Below are positions 25,962-34,616 of a DNA stretch of 64,000 nucleotides, piece after piece. Position numbers and translations under genes: made by a program. Source of the stretch: Arthrobacter sp. efr-133-TYG-118. GTDB taxonomy: Bacteria > Actinomycetota > Actinomycetes > Actinomycetales > Micrococcaceae. The notes below the pieces were generated by a model. That model ran no database searches. It worked only from the letters and a program-made list of their open reading frames with translations, and was not told where the DNA came from. The stretch lies in assembly GCF_030209755.1 (NCBI RefSeq), contig NZ_JARVRH010000024.1, positions 124,001 through 188,000 on the forward strand, in the 5' to 3' direction. The first letter of the stretch is position 1; each line of letters begins with the position of its first letter.

Positions 25962-26095
25962 CTACCTGAGAACCGCAAAACGAAAAAGCCCCTGACCTGC
26001 GTTTCCGCAGGCCAGGGGCTCTTTGCGCCATATTTTCCGGTAGGTAAACGGTGTGCGGAACACCCCGCCTGGCGGGCCGTTCCGGAGACATCGGC
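25962..26095. repeat. Degenerate att-like repeat, first copy (left edge of element A)
   Basis: The left part (CTACCT-AGAAC, then the CCCCTGA hairpin) matches the repeats at 38,179 and 50,366. The right part (TTTTCCGGTAGGTAAACGGT at 26033-26052, then CACCCCGCCTGGCGG) matches the sequence at about 38,399-38,445. The tRNA 3' fragment found in the second copy is missing here. It is probably the decayed left junction of an integrated element. Confidence 0.55.
25987..26020 (+). terminator. Terminator hairpin after the deacetylase gene
   Basis: AGCCCCTG (25987-25994) pairs with CAGGGGCT (26013-26020), with inner pairing CCTGCG/CGCAGG, followed by CTTT. The same hairpin recurs at about 38,205 and 50,392, downstream of a tRNA fragment and an intact tRNA, so it is also part of the att-like repeat described separately. 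Confidence 0.8.
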
Positions 26096-26125
26096 CAAGC
26101 AGACCGGGCCTACCGCGGCAGACAA

Positions 26126-27364
26126 TCAGCGCCGCGCCTTCAACGCTGCTGTCATTGCGTCTGCCGACGCCTGCGTGGAGTCGATCCTCCAGTCGGTTTC
26201 CTTGTTGTAGTCGAACCAGAGGAATCCGGTGATATCGGGCTGGGAGGCGAGATGGGCAACCAGCTCGGTGATCCACTGCGGTTTGGATCCCCCGGTTTCG
26301 GCGCTGGCCGTCTCGGCGATGAGGATCGGTTTCCCGGGGGCCAGTTGACGGAGCTGGGCCAAACCTGGATCGAAGAGGTCAGCGGGCGCAATCCACGAAC
26401 TCCAGGACGCGGAGGTTCCCCAGTTGTAGCCGTCCAAGGCAACGATGTCGACGTCGTCGGCACCGGGGAAGACGCCTGTCAGCGGCGTGGATCCGTAGTA
26501 CGGAACGTTGGGGCTCCAGACCCACCTCACGTTGCTGGCACCGGTTGCCGTGACGACGTCGTGGACATGCCGCCAGGCCTTGGCGTAGTCGCCCGGCAGG
26601 TTGCCGTTGGTCTGCTCCGACCACGGGTACCAGTTGCCGTTCATCTCGTGCGCGAAACGCAGGTATACGGGTTTGCCCCAGGACGCCAGCGCTGAGCCCC
26701 ACTGAGCGATATACCCGTCGAAATCCCCTGCGGCGATCCTGGCGAGCGAATACGCGGGCTGGTTTATGCCCTGGCCCCAGATCCAAGGCTCCCAAGTGAC
26801 CAGCGTGACCGCACCGCGGGCCGCGCTGGCGTCGAGTTCCGCCAGCGGCGGTGCCTGTGCGAAATCCTTGTAAGTCATGATGATCGACGGCGCTTCGCCC
26901 ACCAAGGCGGCGATGCCGTCAAGTTCCTGGCTGGCCGTCGGTCCGCCGGGGTTCGCGATACCGAAGCGCAGCGCTGCGCCGCTGATCGCAGGAACGGCGG
27001 CGGTCACGGTAAAGGTGGACACAGCCGAAACGGAGCCCACAGTGGCCTTCACCTGCACGGGACCAGCGGCAGCAGTCACATTGATCGAGGAACTGAAGGA
27101 ACCGTTGGCGGTGGTTGTGAAGTTCACCGAGGCGGAAGCCGCGGTCAAGGTGCCGGACGTTTTTTTGGCGAATCCGTACCCAGTGACAGAGACAACCGTG
27201 CCGGAGGGACCCGAAGTGGGGCTCAGGGACGCCACCGGCGCCGCGACGGCCGCAGTCGGGAGGAACAATCCGGCAATCAGCAGAGTGCCCACAGCACCCA
27301 GCACACCCAGCAACCTCTGAAGGCTTCGCACGGTCCCAGCCCTACCCTTGCGTCGATTCGTCAT
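26126..27364 (-). CDS. Secreted GH26-like glycoside hydrolase with N-terminal IPT-like domain
   Basis: The 412-residue protein has a signal peptide (AVGTLLIAGLFLPTAAVAAP, about residues 20-42). An Ig-like IPT/TIG domain (SLSPTSGPSGTVVSVTGYGF, about 45-125) and a catalytic domain follow. The catalytic domain shows the GH26 acid/base Glu in LRFAHEMNGNWYPW and the likely nucleophile Glu in PILIAETASAE. GH26 enzymes cut beta-mannan or mixed-linkage beta-glucan. The next gene but three also carries a GH26-like domain, and both lie beside a beta-glycan synthase. A role in trimming or releasing the exported polysaccharide is likely. Substrate is inferred. Confidence 0.85.
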   Translation of the reverse strand: MTNRRKGRAGTVRSLQRLLGVLGAVGTLLIAGLFLPTAAVAAPVASLSPTSGPSGTVVSVTGYGFAKKTSGTLTAASASVNFTTTANGSFSSSINVTAAAGPVQVKATVGSVSAVSTFTVTAAVPAISGAALRFGIANPGGPTASQELDGIAALVGEAPSIIMTYKDFAQAPPLAELDASAARGAVTLVTWEPWIWGQGINQPAYSLARIAAGDFDGYIAQWGSALASWGKPVYLRFAHEMNGNWYPWSEQTNGNLPGDYAKAWRHVHDVVTATGASNVRWVWSPNVPYYGSTPLTGVFPGADDVDIVALDGYNWGTSASWSSWIAPADLFDPGLAQLRQLAPGKPILIAETASAETGGSKPQWITELVAHLASQPDITGFLWFDYNKETDWRIDSTQASADAMTAALKARR

Positions 27365-27426
27365 GGAAATCAGATATTACGGTGTGCGGAGGGCCGGGGA
27401 TAGAGGACCAAGGTCCAGGCTCAGCA

Positions 27427-29157
27427 TCAGTCAACCGCGCCATCGGCCGGAAGGGTGAACACCATGCTGGTTCCCTTCCCTGGCGAGGTTCGACAGGTGA
27501 TGGTCCCGCCGTGATCCTCCACGATCTGCTTTGCGATGGCCAGGCCGATGCCAATGCCGGGAATCGCTGCCTTTCGTGCCGCGGAACTGCGGAAGAAGCG
27601 GGTGAAGATCTCCTTGGCCTCCTCGGCGTTCATACCGATGCCTTCATCGGCGACCTCGCAGACCACCAATCCGTCGGAGAGCGCTGCCGCCACCGTGATG
27701 CTGCCGCCATCCGGCGAGAATTTGACGGCGTTTGAAAGCAGGTTGTCGAGCACCTGGCTGATACGTCCCGGATCGAAAGTGGCCGGCAGGTGTTCCGGAA
27801 CGTCGACGTTCACGGCGATGCCTGCTTCTTGTGTACGGGGCCGGTTTGCCGCCACGCTCTCCTTGATCGTTCCGGCCAGATCGGCCCTGGTGGGCTGTAT
27901 CCCCGAGGCAGGTGCGACGGCGGTGAGGAGGCTATCGACCAGCGACAACAGACGGTCCGAGTTCCGTCCTATCACGTTCAGCCCGTCTTCGACATGGGGG
28001 GCCACGCCGTCGGTCATTGACAGGAGCTCGACATAGCCGAGGATCGACGTCAGCGGTGTACGGAGTTCATGCGTCACGTTGGCGACAAAATCATCCTTGG
28101 CGTTGTTTGCCGTGACGAGCTCGGTGACATCGTTATAGGTGACCACGGCTCCTTCGCGTATACCTTCCGCATCCTTCAGCGGCCTCGCGGAAGTGGACAG
28201 CACACGGCGGCCCGCCGAGTCACCCACCCACACCAGCTGGTCTGAGAAGGTCTCCCCGTTCACTGCGCGGGCCCGCGGGCGCCGCTCGGGCGGCACGGGC
28301 GTGACGCCGTCGGGGTTGAACACCAGCCATTCCGTTTCGAGTGCGGCAGGCTTCCCCACCGGCAACGCTGCCTGCTGGAGCTTGTCCTGCTTGCGGTTTT
28401 GAAGTATGTCCCTGCCTTCCTCGTCGACCGCGAGCACGCCGACGTCGACGGCGTTCACGATGGTGTTCAGCAGCCGTTCCCGGCGCCCGCTGGCCTGGAG
28501 CAGGGCTTCCAGCCGCTCGCCCTGGGATTCGACAAGAGCCTGCTGCTCCATCATGCTGCGGGTCATCACGCTGACGGTATTGGCGATCGCCAGGGCCATG
28601 AACGGCAGCAGCAACGGACTGGACAGGTCCTGCGGCGCAATGGGGCTGCCGGAGGCAAAGACGGGCACCCAGACCATCGCCAAGGTAGCCGCGAAGCTTA
28701 GGACGATGGCGGTGCGCCGGAACAAGCCCGAGGCGGTGAGCCAGATGACGGGGAACACGGTGAGCAGACCGAGTCCCACGAGCGTGTTGTCCGCGCCTTC
28801 GCGAATCAACCCGATCGGCACAAAGTCGAGCAAGGGAATGATGAGGAACGATGGAAAGGGCAGCCGGCTCCATGGAGTCGCGAAGCACAGCACCAGCAGG
28901 AAACCCGTGAGGATGACCCCGGTCATGAATAACCGGTCAGCCAGGAGAAGCGGATGAAACAGCGCCGAGACCGCCAGGAGGAACAAGACCGTGGCACACA
29001 ACGGCAGCTGGCTAAGCACTACCCGGTTGCGCAACGAAAGCTGATGGAACCGCACGGTATTCAATGTCAGGAGGTTGAGCACTCTGTCCACGGGGTCTGC
29101 AGCTCCCAGATCGTCGTTCGGTCCACGAAGCCCGCCGGCAGCGGAGGTGAGCGACAA
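27427..29157 (-). CDS. Membrane sensor histidine kinase with PAS-like domain
   Basis: The protein has up to 576 residues. Several hydrophobic segments between about residues 50 and 205 form an N-terminal membrane sensor. A PAS-like region (about 225-340) precedes a HisKA domain with NVTHELRTPLTSILGYVELL. The HATPase part shows DNLLSNAVKFSPDG (N box), DEGIGM and GIGIGLAIAKQIVEDHGG. The longest start is a weak TTG at 29157; a GTG about 70 nt inside is an alternative. It is divergent from a REC-PP2C phosphatase gene 118 bp away, its most likely phosphorylation target. Confidence 0.87.
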   Translation of the reverse strand: MSLTSAAGGLRGPNDDLGAADPVDRVLNLLTLNTVRFHQLSLRNRVVLSQLPLCATVLFLLAVSALFHPLLLADRLFMTGVILTGFLLVLCFATPWSRLPFPSFLIIPLLDFVPIGLIREGADNTLVGLGLLTVFPVIWLTASGLFRRTAIVLSFAATLAMVWVPVFASGSPIAPQDLSSPLLLPFMALAIANTVSVMTRSMMEQQALVESQGERLEALLQASGRRERLLNTIVNAVDVGVLAVDEEGRDILQNRKQDKLQQAALPVGKPAALETEWLVFNPDGVTPVPPERRPRARAVNGETFSDQLVWVGDSAGRRVLSTSARPLKDAEGIREGAVVTYNDVTELVTANNAKDDFVANVTHELRTPLTSILGYVELLSMTDGVAPHVEDGLNVIGRNSDRLLSLVDSLLTAVAPASGIQPTRADLAGTIKESVAANRPRTQEAGIAVNVDVPEHLPATFDPGRISQVLDNLLSNAVKFSPDGGSITVAAALSDGLVVCEVADEGIGMNAEEAKEIFTRFFRSSAARKAAIPGIGIGLAIAKQIVEDHGGTITCRTSPGKGTSMVFTLPADGAVD

Positions 29158-29274
29158 TCCGTGGACCCGGCACCAACACTAACCCGCGCCCTCGGCCTGA
29201 ACGAGGCGACTCTCCACGGGAACACGGCTTCGGCTACCCGAGGTACGCACGGAGATAGGTTGTTTAATAGGGCT

Positions 29275-30396
29275 ATGCCTGACACCCAACTCTCCCGCCG
29301 TGCCGTCATCATCGAGGACGACCCGGACATCAGGCGACTGCTCGCCATGATCTTGTCCATGGAGGGTTTCGAAGTTACCGAAGCAGGCACCGGCGAGGCG
29401 GGTCTCGAGGCGGTCCGGTCCGGAGGTGCCGACCTCGTCACCCTCGACCTGAATCTGCCCGACCACGACGGCGTGGATGTCTGCCGTCAGCTCCGGCTGT
29501 TCTCGGACGCTTACGTCATGATGATTACCGCCCGCGTCGACCAGATCGATCGATTGGTGGGGCTGGAGACAGGCGCAGACGATTACGTGAGCAAGCCTTT
29601 CAGCCCCCGCGAAATCCAGGCCCGGGTCAACGCCCTTTTCCGGCGCGCACGAACCCCGGCACCTCGCGTGCCGGGCCAGGACGACTTGGAGCGCGCAGTG
29701 GAGGTCCAACAGAGCCTGTTGCCCTGGGAGACCATCAAGCTGGACGATTATGAAATCGCCGGACGTTTCCAGCCGTCGCGGAGCGTGGGCGGTGACTTCT
29801 TCGATTGGTACCCCACTCCGGATGGGCTGCAGCTCACCGTGGCGGACGCGATGGGCAAGGGCATGGGAGCAGCGCTCATCGCGGCAACGGTTCGAGCGGT
29901 GATGCGCTCCGCCGGCAAGCGCCCGGACGTAGAGTCGGCCTTTCAATCCGCTGGACGGATTCTGGAAGGCGACCTCGCGCGGTCCAGCTCCTTCGTCACA
30001 CTGTTCCACGCACGGTTGGAGGCTTCCTCCGGAATTCTGAACTATGTGGACGCGGGCCATGGACTGGCACTGCACATCCGGCCCGATGGGAAGGTGGAAC
30101 GCCTGACTTCAAGCGGCCCGCCCGTCGGTGCCTGGACGGGGCAGGAGTGGACCGCGGCCAGTATCCGTCTCGAGCACGGCGACACGATCGCCGTGGTGAG
30201 CGACGGGGTGCTGGATGTATTCGAGACTCTTGACCAGTTCATGCAGGCCGTGGCCACGGCGGTAACTACCGCTTCCACCGCCGAGGCCGCATGCGACGCG
30301 ATCATGCTCCTCGCGCCCGCTGACACGGCCTCGGATGACGTTACCGCCGTCGTCGTCCGGCGGCTCGCGCCCATCCCCGCGATACCAGCCCGGTGA
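29275..30396 (+). CDS. Response regulator with PP2C (SpoIIE/RsbU-type) phosphatase output
   Basis: The protein is 373 residues from the ATG at 29275. A receiver domain (residues 8-125) has IIEDDPDIRR, the phosphoacceptor Asp in VTLDLNLPDHDG and Lys in YVSKPFSPRE. A PP2C_SIG domain (about 140-365) has GGDFFDW, ADAMGKGMGAAL, DAGHGL, VSDGVLDVF and SDDVTAVVV, so the metal-binding Asp residues are kept. Such proteins dephosphorylate a STAS-domain anti-sigma antagonist. A STAS gene and its RsbW-like kinase lie 6.2 kb away in the same locus. TTTAAT at 29263-29268 could be a -10 box for a leaderless mRNA. A longer in-frame reading upstream overlaps the divergent kinase and is rejected. Confidence 0.9.
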   Translation: MPDTQLSRRAVIIEDDPDIRRLLAMILSMEGFEVTEAGTGEAGLEAVRSGGADLVTLDLNLPDHDGVDVCRQLRLFSDAYVMMITARVDQIDRLVGLETGADDYVSKPFSPREIQARVNALFRRARTPAPRVPGQDDLERAVEVQQSLLPWETIKLDDYEIAGRFQPSRSVGGDFFDWYPTPDGLQLTVADAMGKGMGAALIAATVRAVMRSAGKRPDVESAFQSAGRILEGDLARSSSFVTLFHARLEASSGILNYVDAGHGLALHIRPDGKVERLTSSGPPVGAWTGQEWTAASIRLEHGDTIAVVSDGVLDVFETLDQFMQAVATAVTTASTAEAACDAIMLLAPADTASDDVTAVVVRRLAPIPAIPAR

Positions 30397-30454
30397 CACG
30401 AATGTGTGGAATCTACAAAGAAGCGTCCGCGGGGGGGCGGAAAGGCCCTGAATC

Positions 30455-32905
30455 TCAGCGCGGGATCACCCGGAACAGGAATCTGGTCCTGACCATCGTC
30501 CACAACAGCCCCAGGATCAACACGTACGCGCCGGTGTTCAGCCAGACGTTGCCCTGTTGGAGAGCGGGGATGTTGGAGATCGCGAGGATCAGGAACACGT
30601 GTACCACGAACACGTACAGTGTTGCCTGTCCCAGCGGAATCAACAGCCAGCCCAGGGCGCGCTCCACCAGCTTCCAGTACGCCGTCAAAAATGCGTACGC
30701 CGAAATGACCAGTACCACGACGTTCAACAGTCTGCCGGGCCCAAGGTAGGTGCGCCCGAAGTACGCGTCGTAGAACGAGCGGAATTCTGAGGACGGGAGC
30801 ACTCCCAGCCTGAAGGCGAAGTCGTTGACCGCATAGGGGTTGGCCCAGGAAAACAGCGCGAATCCGGCGGTGAGCACAGCGCACAAAGCGACCAGCAGCC
30901 GTCGGCGGGGATCGGAGAACCACGCGACGATGGTCCTGCGATAGTATCCGGCCGCCATTCCGAGGATGAACAGGATCTGCCAGACCGATAACGGAAACGA
31001 ATCTTCGAACTGGGACGGGAGCAGACGCAGGTGAAGGACCGATCCCGCAGCGTAGAGGAGGAAGCTGGCCAGCAGGACCAGCACGACTTTGCCGCGGGCG
31101 AACGCGGCGAGGATAAGCGGGCTGAGCAGCAACATAATGACATAGAGGCCCATGATGTTGAACTGCCAAGGGCCGAACTGGAGCAGCAGGATGGCGGGAA
31201 TCACCGCCGGCGGCGTGGGATAGTGCAGCAGGTCCCCCATTCCCGAGTACAGATCGTACGAACGCCCGGAGGCGGCATGTCCGGCTGCCCCGGTGCCTTG
31301 GTCCGTGAAGGTGGTCAATGCGTCCGCGTTCATCTGCGGGATGAGGCTCAGCAGAAACACCGCCACCACCACCGCCAGCGCGGTGACATAAAGCTTTCCG
31401 GCCCTTCTGCCTGTCTTCTCGGCGATCTCGCCCACTCCGCCCTTGGCTCGCGGCCCGTAGACCATGCCAAGGATCGTCCCGGAGAGCAGCACGAACAGCT
31501 CGGCTCCGGACACCACACCGATGGTTTCCTGCGTGAACAGCTGGAACAGCGACGTCATGCCGAGATGATCCACCACCACGAAGACGATGGCCATGCCACG
31601 CAGGAGGTCGATCCTGCGATCGCGCTGCGACGGGTCGGCGTAGGCCCAGCCCTGAACTTCGCGACGGCGAAGCGGAAGAAGCCATAGGCAACATGCGGCA
31701 ACGAGCACGGACGCCGTCACGGCCCACGCTGCCGGCCCGGTCACCGTGCGCGCTTCACCTGTCCCGGCCGTCCGCTCGGTGACGGGCCCCCGCACCAACG
31801 GCGAACGGAGAAGGATGTCCTTGGCTGTCGCGGCGATGTTGGTGCGGTGCGTCAGCCGCCAATCGACGGAGAGGTCCCCGGTGTCCCGGACACTGGTGGT
31901 CTCGTCCCACACGATGGCGCCGATGCGCCCGTATTGCGGGGATGAGGCGACCGAGATGACCTGGTTCCACCAGCCGGTCTTGATGTCGCTCTCCGGCGAT
32001 CCGTTGGCGGCGGGGCTGAAGTATGCCGAGGTTTCGACCAGCAGCGGCTTCTGGCGCTTCGCGGCGTAATCAGCGTAGAAATCGGCGTCACTCGGTGTAG
32101 CCGTCCCGTTGCCGGCGAGCATCGACGCGAACTCTCCCTGTCTGGGAAGGGTGTTGCTCCCCTGGGCTCCTCCGCTGTCGTCGTGGAAGGCGGACAAACC
32201 TACCCAGTCCACGATGTCGTCGCCCGGATAGTAGGGAGCGTAGGCTGCGTCCTTGGTGTCCCACGCGCCGTCATGGTTGGAGTCAAGGTCCCCGAAGCCT
32301 GCCTGGCCTGGATTCGGCGCCTGGCGGGCCTTGCTGAAAGGGTAACCCCACCCTTGGAACGGCTGCCACACGAGCGCAGACCCGGGCAGCTTCGAACGGA
32401 CGGCTCCGGCGAAAGTACGGAAGGCCGGTCGATAGGCCTGCGGCTGCTGGCCCCAGGAAACCCAGCTGGCGTTCATGGCAGGCGCGAAGCTGATGAGCAG
32501 CTTTCCGTGGAATCCTTCAGACAACGTCGCCAGTTCATCCACAAACGCTCCCGCGCTCCCGGAATCGATGGTCGAGAGCGGCACCGTCGGTTTGACGGAG
32601 AGGAGGGCATGGGCGCCTTGGGCTCCTGCCTGAGCCAGGAACTCCCGCACGTACCGCTTCTCGGTCTCGGTCATGGGGAATGAAACGTCGTGGGCATACA
32701 GGGCAGGTGAGGCGCCGAGGCGTCCGGCAAAGTCGGACGCGTTGTCAGACCCCCAGTCCAGCATGGCCCCGAGGTAAGGCTTGCCCTGGTCGGGAAGCGC
32801 CGCATTGTCACCGGACGCCGTGGCTGGGGCGGCACACCACAAGGAAAGCGCCGTGAGGGCCAACAACACGTTCGCGAGGAACGTCAGCGCCCGGTACCGC
32901 CTCAT
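30455..32905 (-). CDS. GH26-like extracytoplasmic domain fused to OpgC-type acyltransferase membrane domain
   Basis: The protein is 816 residues from an ATG at 32905 that overlaps the preceding kinase stop (ATGA). A signal segment (FLANVLLALTALSLWC) leads to a glycosidase-like domain (about residues 40-385: SFAPAMNASWVSWG, DWVGLSAFHDD, PLLVETSAYF). Its acid/base position is not clearly conserved: NASW stands where active GH26 enzymes have a His-Glu pair. One membrane segment follows, then an OpgC-like domain of about ten segments (RRIDLLRGMAIVFVVVDHLG, SGAELFVLLSGTILGMVYGP). OpgC proteins O-acylate glucans at the outer membrane face. The fusion suggests binding and acylation of the nascent glycan. 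The partner kinase is encoded just upstream. Confidence 0.82.
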   Translation of the reverse strand: MRRYRALTFLANVLLALTALSLWCAAPATASGDNAALPDQGKPYLGAMLDWGSDNASDFAGRLGASPALYAHDVSFPMTETEKRYVREFLAQAGAQGAHALLSVKPTVPLSTIDSGSAGAFVDELATLSEGFHGKLLISFAPAMNASWVSWGQQPQAYRPAFRTFAGAVRSKLPGSALVWQPFQGWGYPFSKARQAPNPGQAGFGDLDSNHDGAWDTKDAAYAPYYPGDDIVDWVGLSAFHDDSGGAQGSNTLPRQGEFASMLAGNGTATPSDADFYADYAAKRQKPLLVETSAYFSPAANGSPESDIKTGWWNQVISVASSPQYGRIGAIVWDETTSVRDTGDLSVDWRLTHRTNIAATAKDILLRSPLVRGPVTERTAGTGEARTVTGPAAWAVTASVLVAACCLWLLPLRRREVQGWAYADPSQRDRRIDLLRGMAIVFVVVDHLGMTSLFQLFTQETIGVVSGAELFVLLSGTILGMVYGPRAKGGVGEIAEKTGRRAGKLYVTALAVVVAVFLLSLIPQMNADALTTFTDQGTGAAGHAASGRSYDLYSGMGDLLHYPTPPAVIPAILLLQFGPWQFNIMGLYVIMLLLSPLILAAFARGKVVLVLLASFLLYAAGSVLHLRLLPSQFEDSFPLSVWQILFILGMAAGYYRRTIVAWFSDPRRRLLVALCAVLTAGFALFSWANPYAVNDFAFRLGVLPSSEFRSFYDAYFGRTYLGPGRLLNVVVLVISAYAFLTAYWKLVERALGWLLIPLGQATLYVFVVHVFLILAISNIPALQQGNVWLNTGAYVLILGLLWTMVRTRFLFRVIPR

Positions 32906-34167
32906 TTCTGCTGTCCGGCCGCCGCCGAAGGAAGGCTGACAGTGACAGTGGTGCCACCGCCGGGCGTTTCGCCGATCGTGAGCTTCCCCTCGTGGGCGGA
33001 AACAACCCGCATGCATGTGGCCAAGCCCAGACCCGACCCCGGGCCGTCGCTGTCGCGCTGCAGGCGTATCAAGGGTTCAAGCACGCGGTGGCGGTCCGAT
33101 GGCGGAATACCCCTGCCGTTATCGATCACACGGAGAACCGCGACATCGTCGATCAACTCACCCGATATCCGGATTTTCGGGGTCTTCCCCGGGCTGCGGT
33201 AACTCAAAGAATTGCTGACCAGGTTCTGCAGCAAAGTCCGCAGCTGGGCCGGGTCGCCGGAGAGTGGGATGTCATTGCACTCAATGATCGCTCCTGTCTC
33301 CTCGATTGCCGGATGCAGGTCCTTTTCAATGTCGCTAACAAGAGCCCGAAGGGAGATCGTGGAACGGTCGAGAGCGCCCCCGAGGCGTGAGTAGCTGAGC
33401 AAGTCATCCAACATCGCCAGCATTCGCCGTCCGCTCCCGCCGATGGAATGCAGATAGTCAACAGCGGGGCTTTCCGGTTGAACGGCGGGATCCTGCTCAC
33501 TCAGCTCGACGTAACCGATGATGGCCGTGAGGGGATTGCGCAGGTCGTGGCTGACCCGCCCGGCGAATTCCGTCAGGCTTTCGTTGCTCCTGCGCAGTTC
33601 TTTCATCGCCTCGTCCAAGAGCCGGGTCCGGTGCCGTAATTCGAGGACATCCACCGTCTGGGCCGCGAGAGTTTCCAAAGCGTCCTCCTGTTCCCCGCTC
33701 AGCGAGCCTTTCCGGTCGGAGAATACGCACAAGGTGCCAAGGACGTGGCCGGAGGCAGCCACCAACGGGACTGAAGCATAGAATCGAACATTCGCGATTT
33801 CACCGGTCACGAACGGATTAGCGGTAAAGCGGGGATCAGCGGAGGCATCCCGGATCACGGTCGTCACGCCGTCCAGGAATGTTCGCGCGCACATTGACTC
33901 TTCACGCGAACAGACCGCAGGTTCAAGCCCGGCGGCCGCTATCTGGTGCTGCTCCTCCGCGGTGATGATGTTGACTACCCCGTAGGGGACTCCACAGATC
34001 TTCGCGGCTAGCCCGGCCAGTTTGTCGAGCCCGCTCCGGCGTTCCAAAGCGTCGTCATATTCATGTCCGGCGCGAGGCAGAATACCGCCCGGCAGCCCAT
34101 ACTGGCTGAGGGCCGCCTGCCGCGCCTGTTCCTTGACGTCATAGAGCTGCGCCCTTTGTTCCCCCAC
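32902..34167 (-). CDS. GAF-domain cytoplasmic sensor histidine kinase
   Basis: The protein is 421 residues from a GTG at 34167 preceded by GGGGAAGG; a longer TTG reading from 34197 is possible. A GAF domain (about residues 45-185; the class with CAVC-like ligand loops, seen here as EESMCARTFLDG) is followed by a HisKA domain with GRVSHDLRNPLTAIIGYVEL. The HATPase part has LQNLVSNSLSYRSPGK, DNGRGIP and GSGLGLATCMRVVSAHEG. No membrane segment is visible. It overlaps the GH/OpgC gene by 4 nt. No response regulator is adjacent except the REC-PP2C protein 2.5 kb away. Confidence 0.87.
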   Translation of the reverse strand: MGEQRAQLYDVKEQARQAALSQYGLPGGILPRAGHEYDDALERRSGLDKLAGLAAKICGVPYGVVNIITAEEQHQIAAAGLEPAVCSREESMCARTFLDGVTTVIRDASADPRFTANPFVTGEIANVRFYASVPLVAASGHVLGTLCVFSDRKGSLSGEQEDALETLAAQTVDVLELRHRTRLLDEAMKELRRSNESLTEFAGRVSHDLRNPLTAIIGYVELSEQDPAVQPESPAVDYLHSIGGSGRRMLAMLDDLLSYSRLGGALDRSTISLRALVSDIEKDLHPAIEETGAIIECNDIPLSGDPAQLRTLLQNLVSNSLSYRSPGKTPKIRISGELIDDVAVLRVIDNGRGIPPSDRHRVLEPLIRLQRDSDGPGSGLGLATCMRVVSAHEGKLTIGETPGGGTTVTVSLPSAAAGQQK

Positions 34168-34616
34168 GAGACCTTCCCCACCGAGTTGAACCCACAACTG
34201 GATTCGATCCTCAATCTACTTGCACACAGGAGGACGCGCCAACGGGCTTGGCTGAGATGCCGGGTTTCTTGATCGGCCATATCCGCCCGATTCCGGCGGC
34301 CTCTACTCCCGGATCCGGGAAACTAGAAAGTTCAGTCGCCTGAAGCACCGATGCCCCAACCACGTTGATGGCGGCGCCGCCAAGCCGAACCAGAGACCTG
34401 CCTCATGTGGCACCGAAGCGCTGAGGCCACCGCGGAAGGACTAGTGTGACAATTTGGGCGTGCCCTAGCGGTGGTATGTTCGGCATTGTTTGTACGGGCG
34501 TTGTCGCGGTTCACTACGGGGTCCCGGGTGGTGGCTTCGCGGTGCCGCCCGCGCCGAACGGGTGGTTCAGGCTTCGGTTTTGATCCGCATCGAAAGAGCT
34601 GTTGGAAGGCTGGGGT
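34168..34616. other. Divergent intergenic region upstream of the GT2-STAS-kinase operon
   Basis: This 449-nt gap separates the GAF kinase from the GT2 gene and should hold both promoters. A TTGGGC (34454-34459) and TATGTT (34475-34480) pair has a short 15-nt spacer, so it is only a weak promoter guess. GGAAGG at 34604-34609 is the ribosome site for GT2. No coding frame is credible. Confidence 0.5.

Noticed and set aside
28954..29274. N-terminal extension of the REC-PP2C protein
   Set aside because: It runs antisense through the start of the divergent kinase gene and has no domain. The receiver domain begins just after the ATG at 29275.
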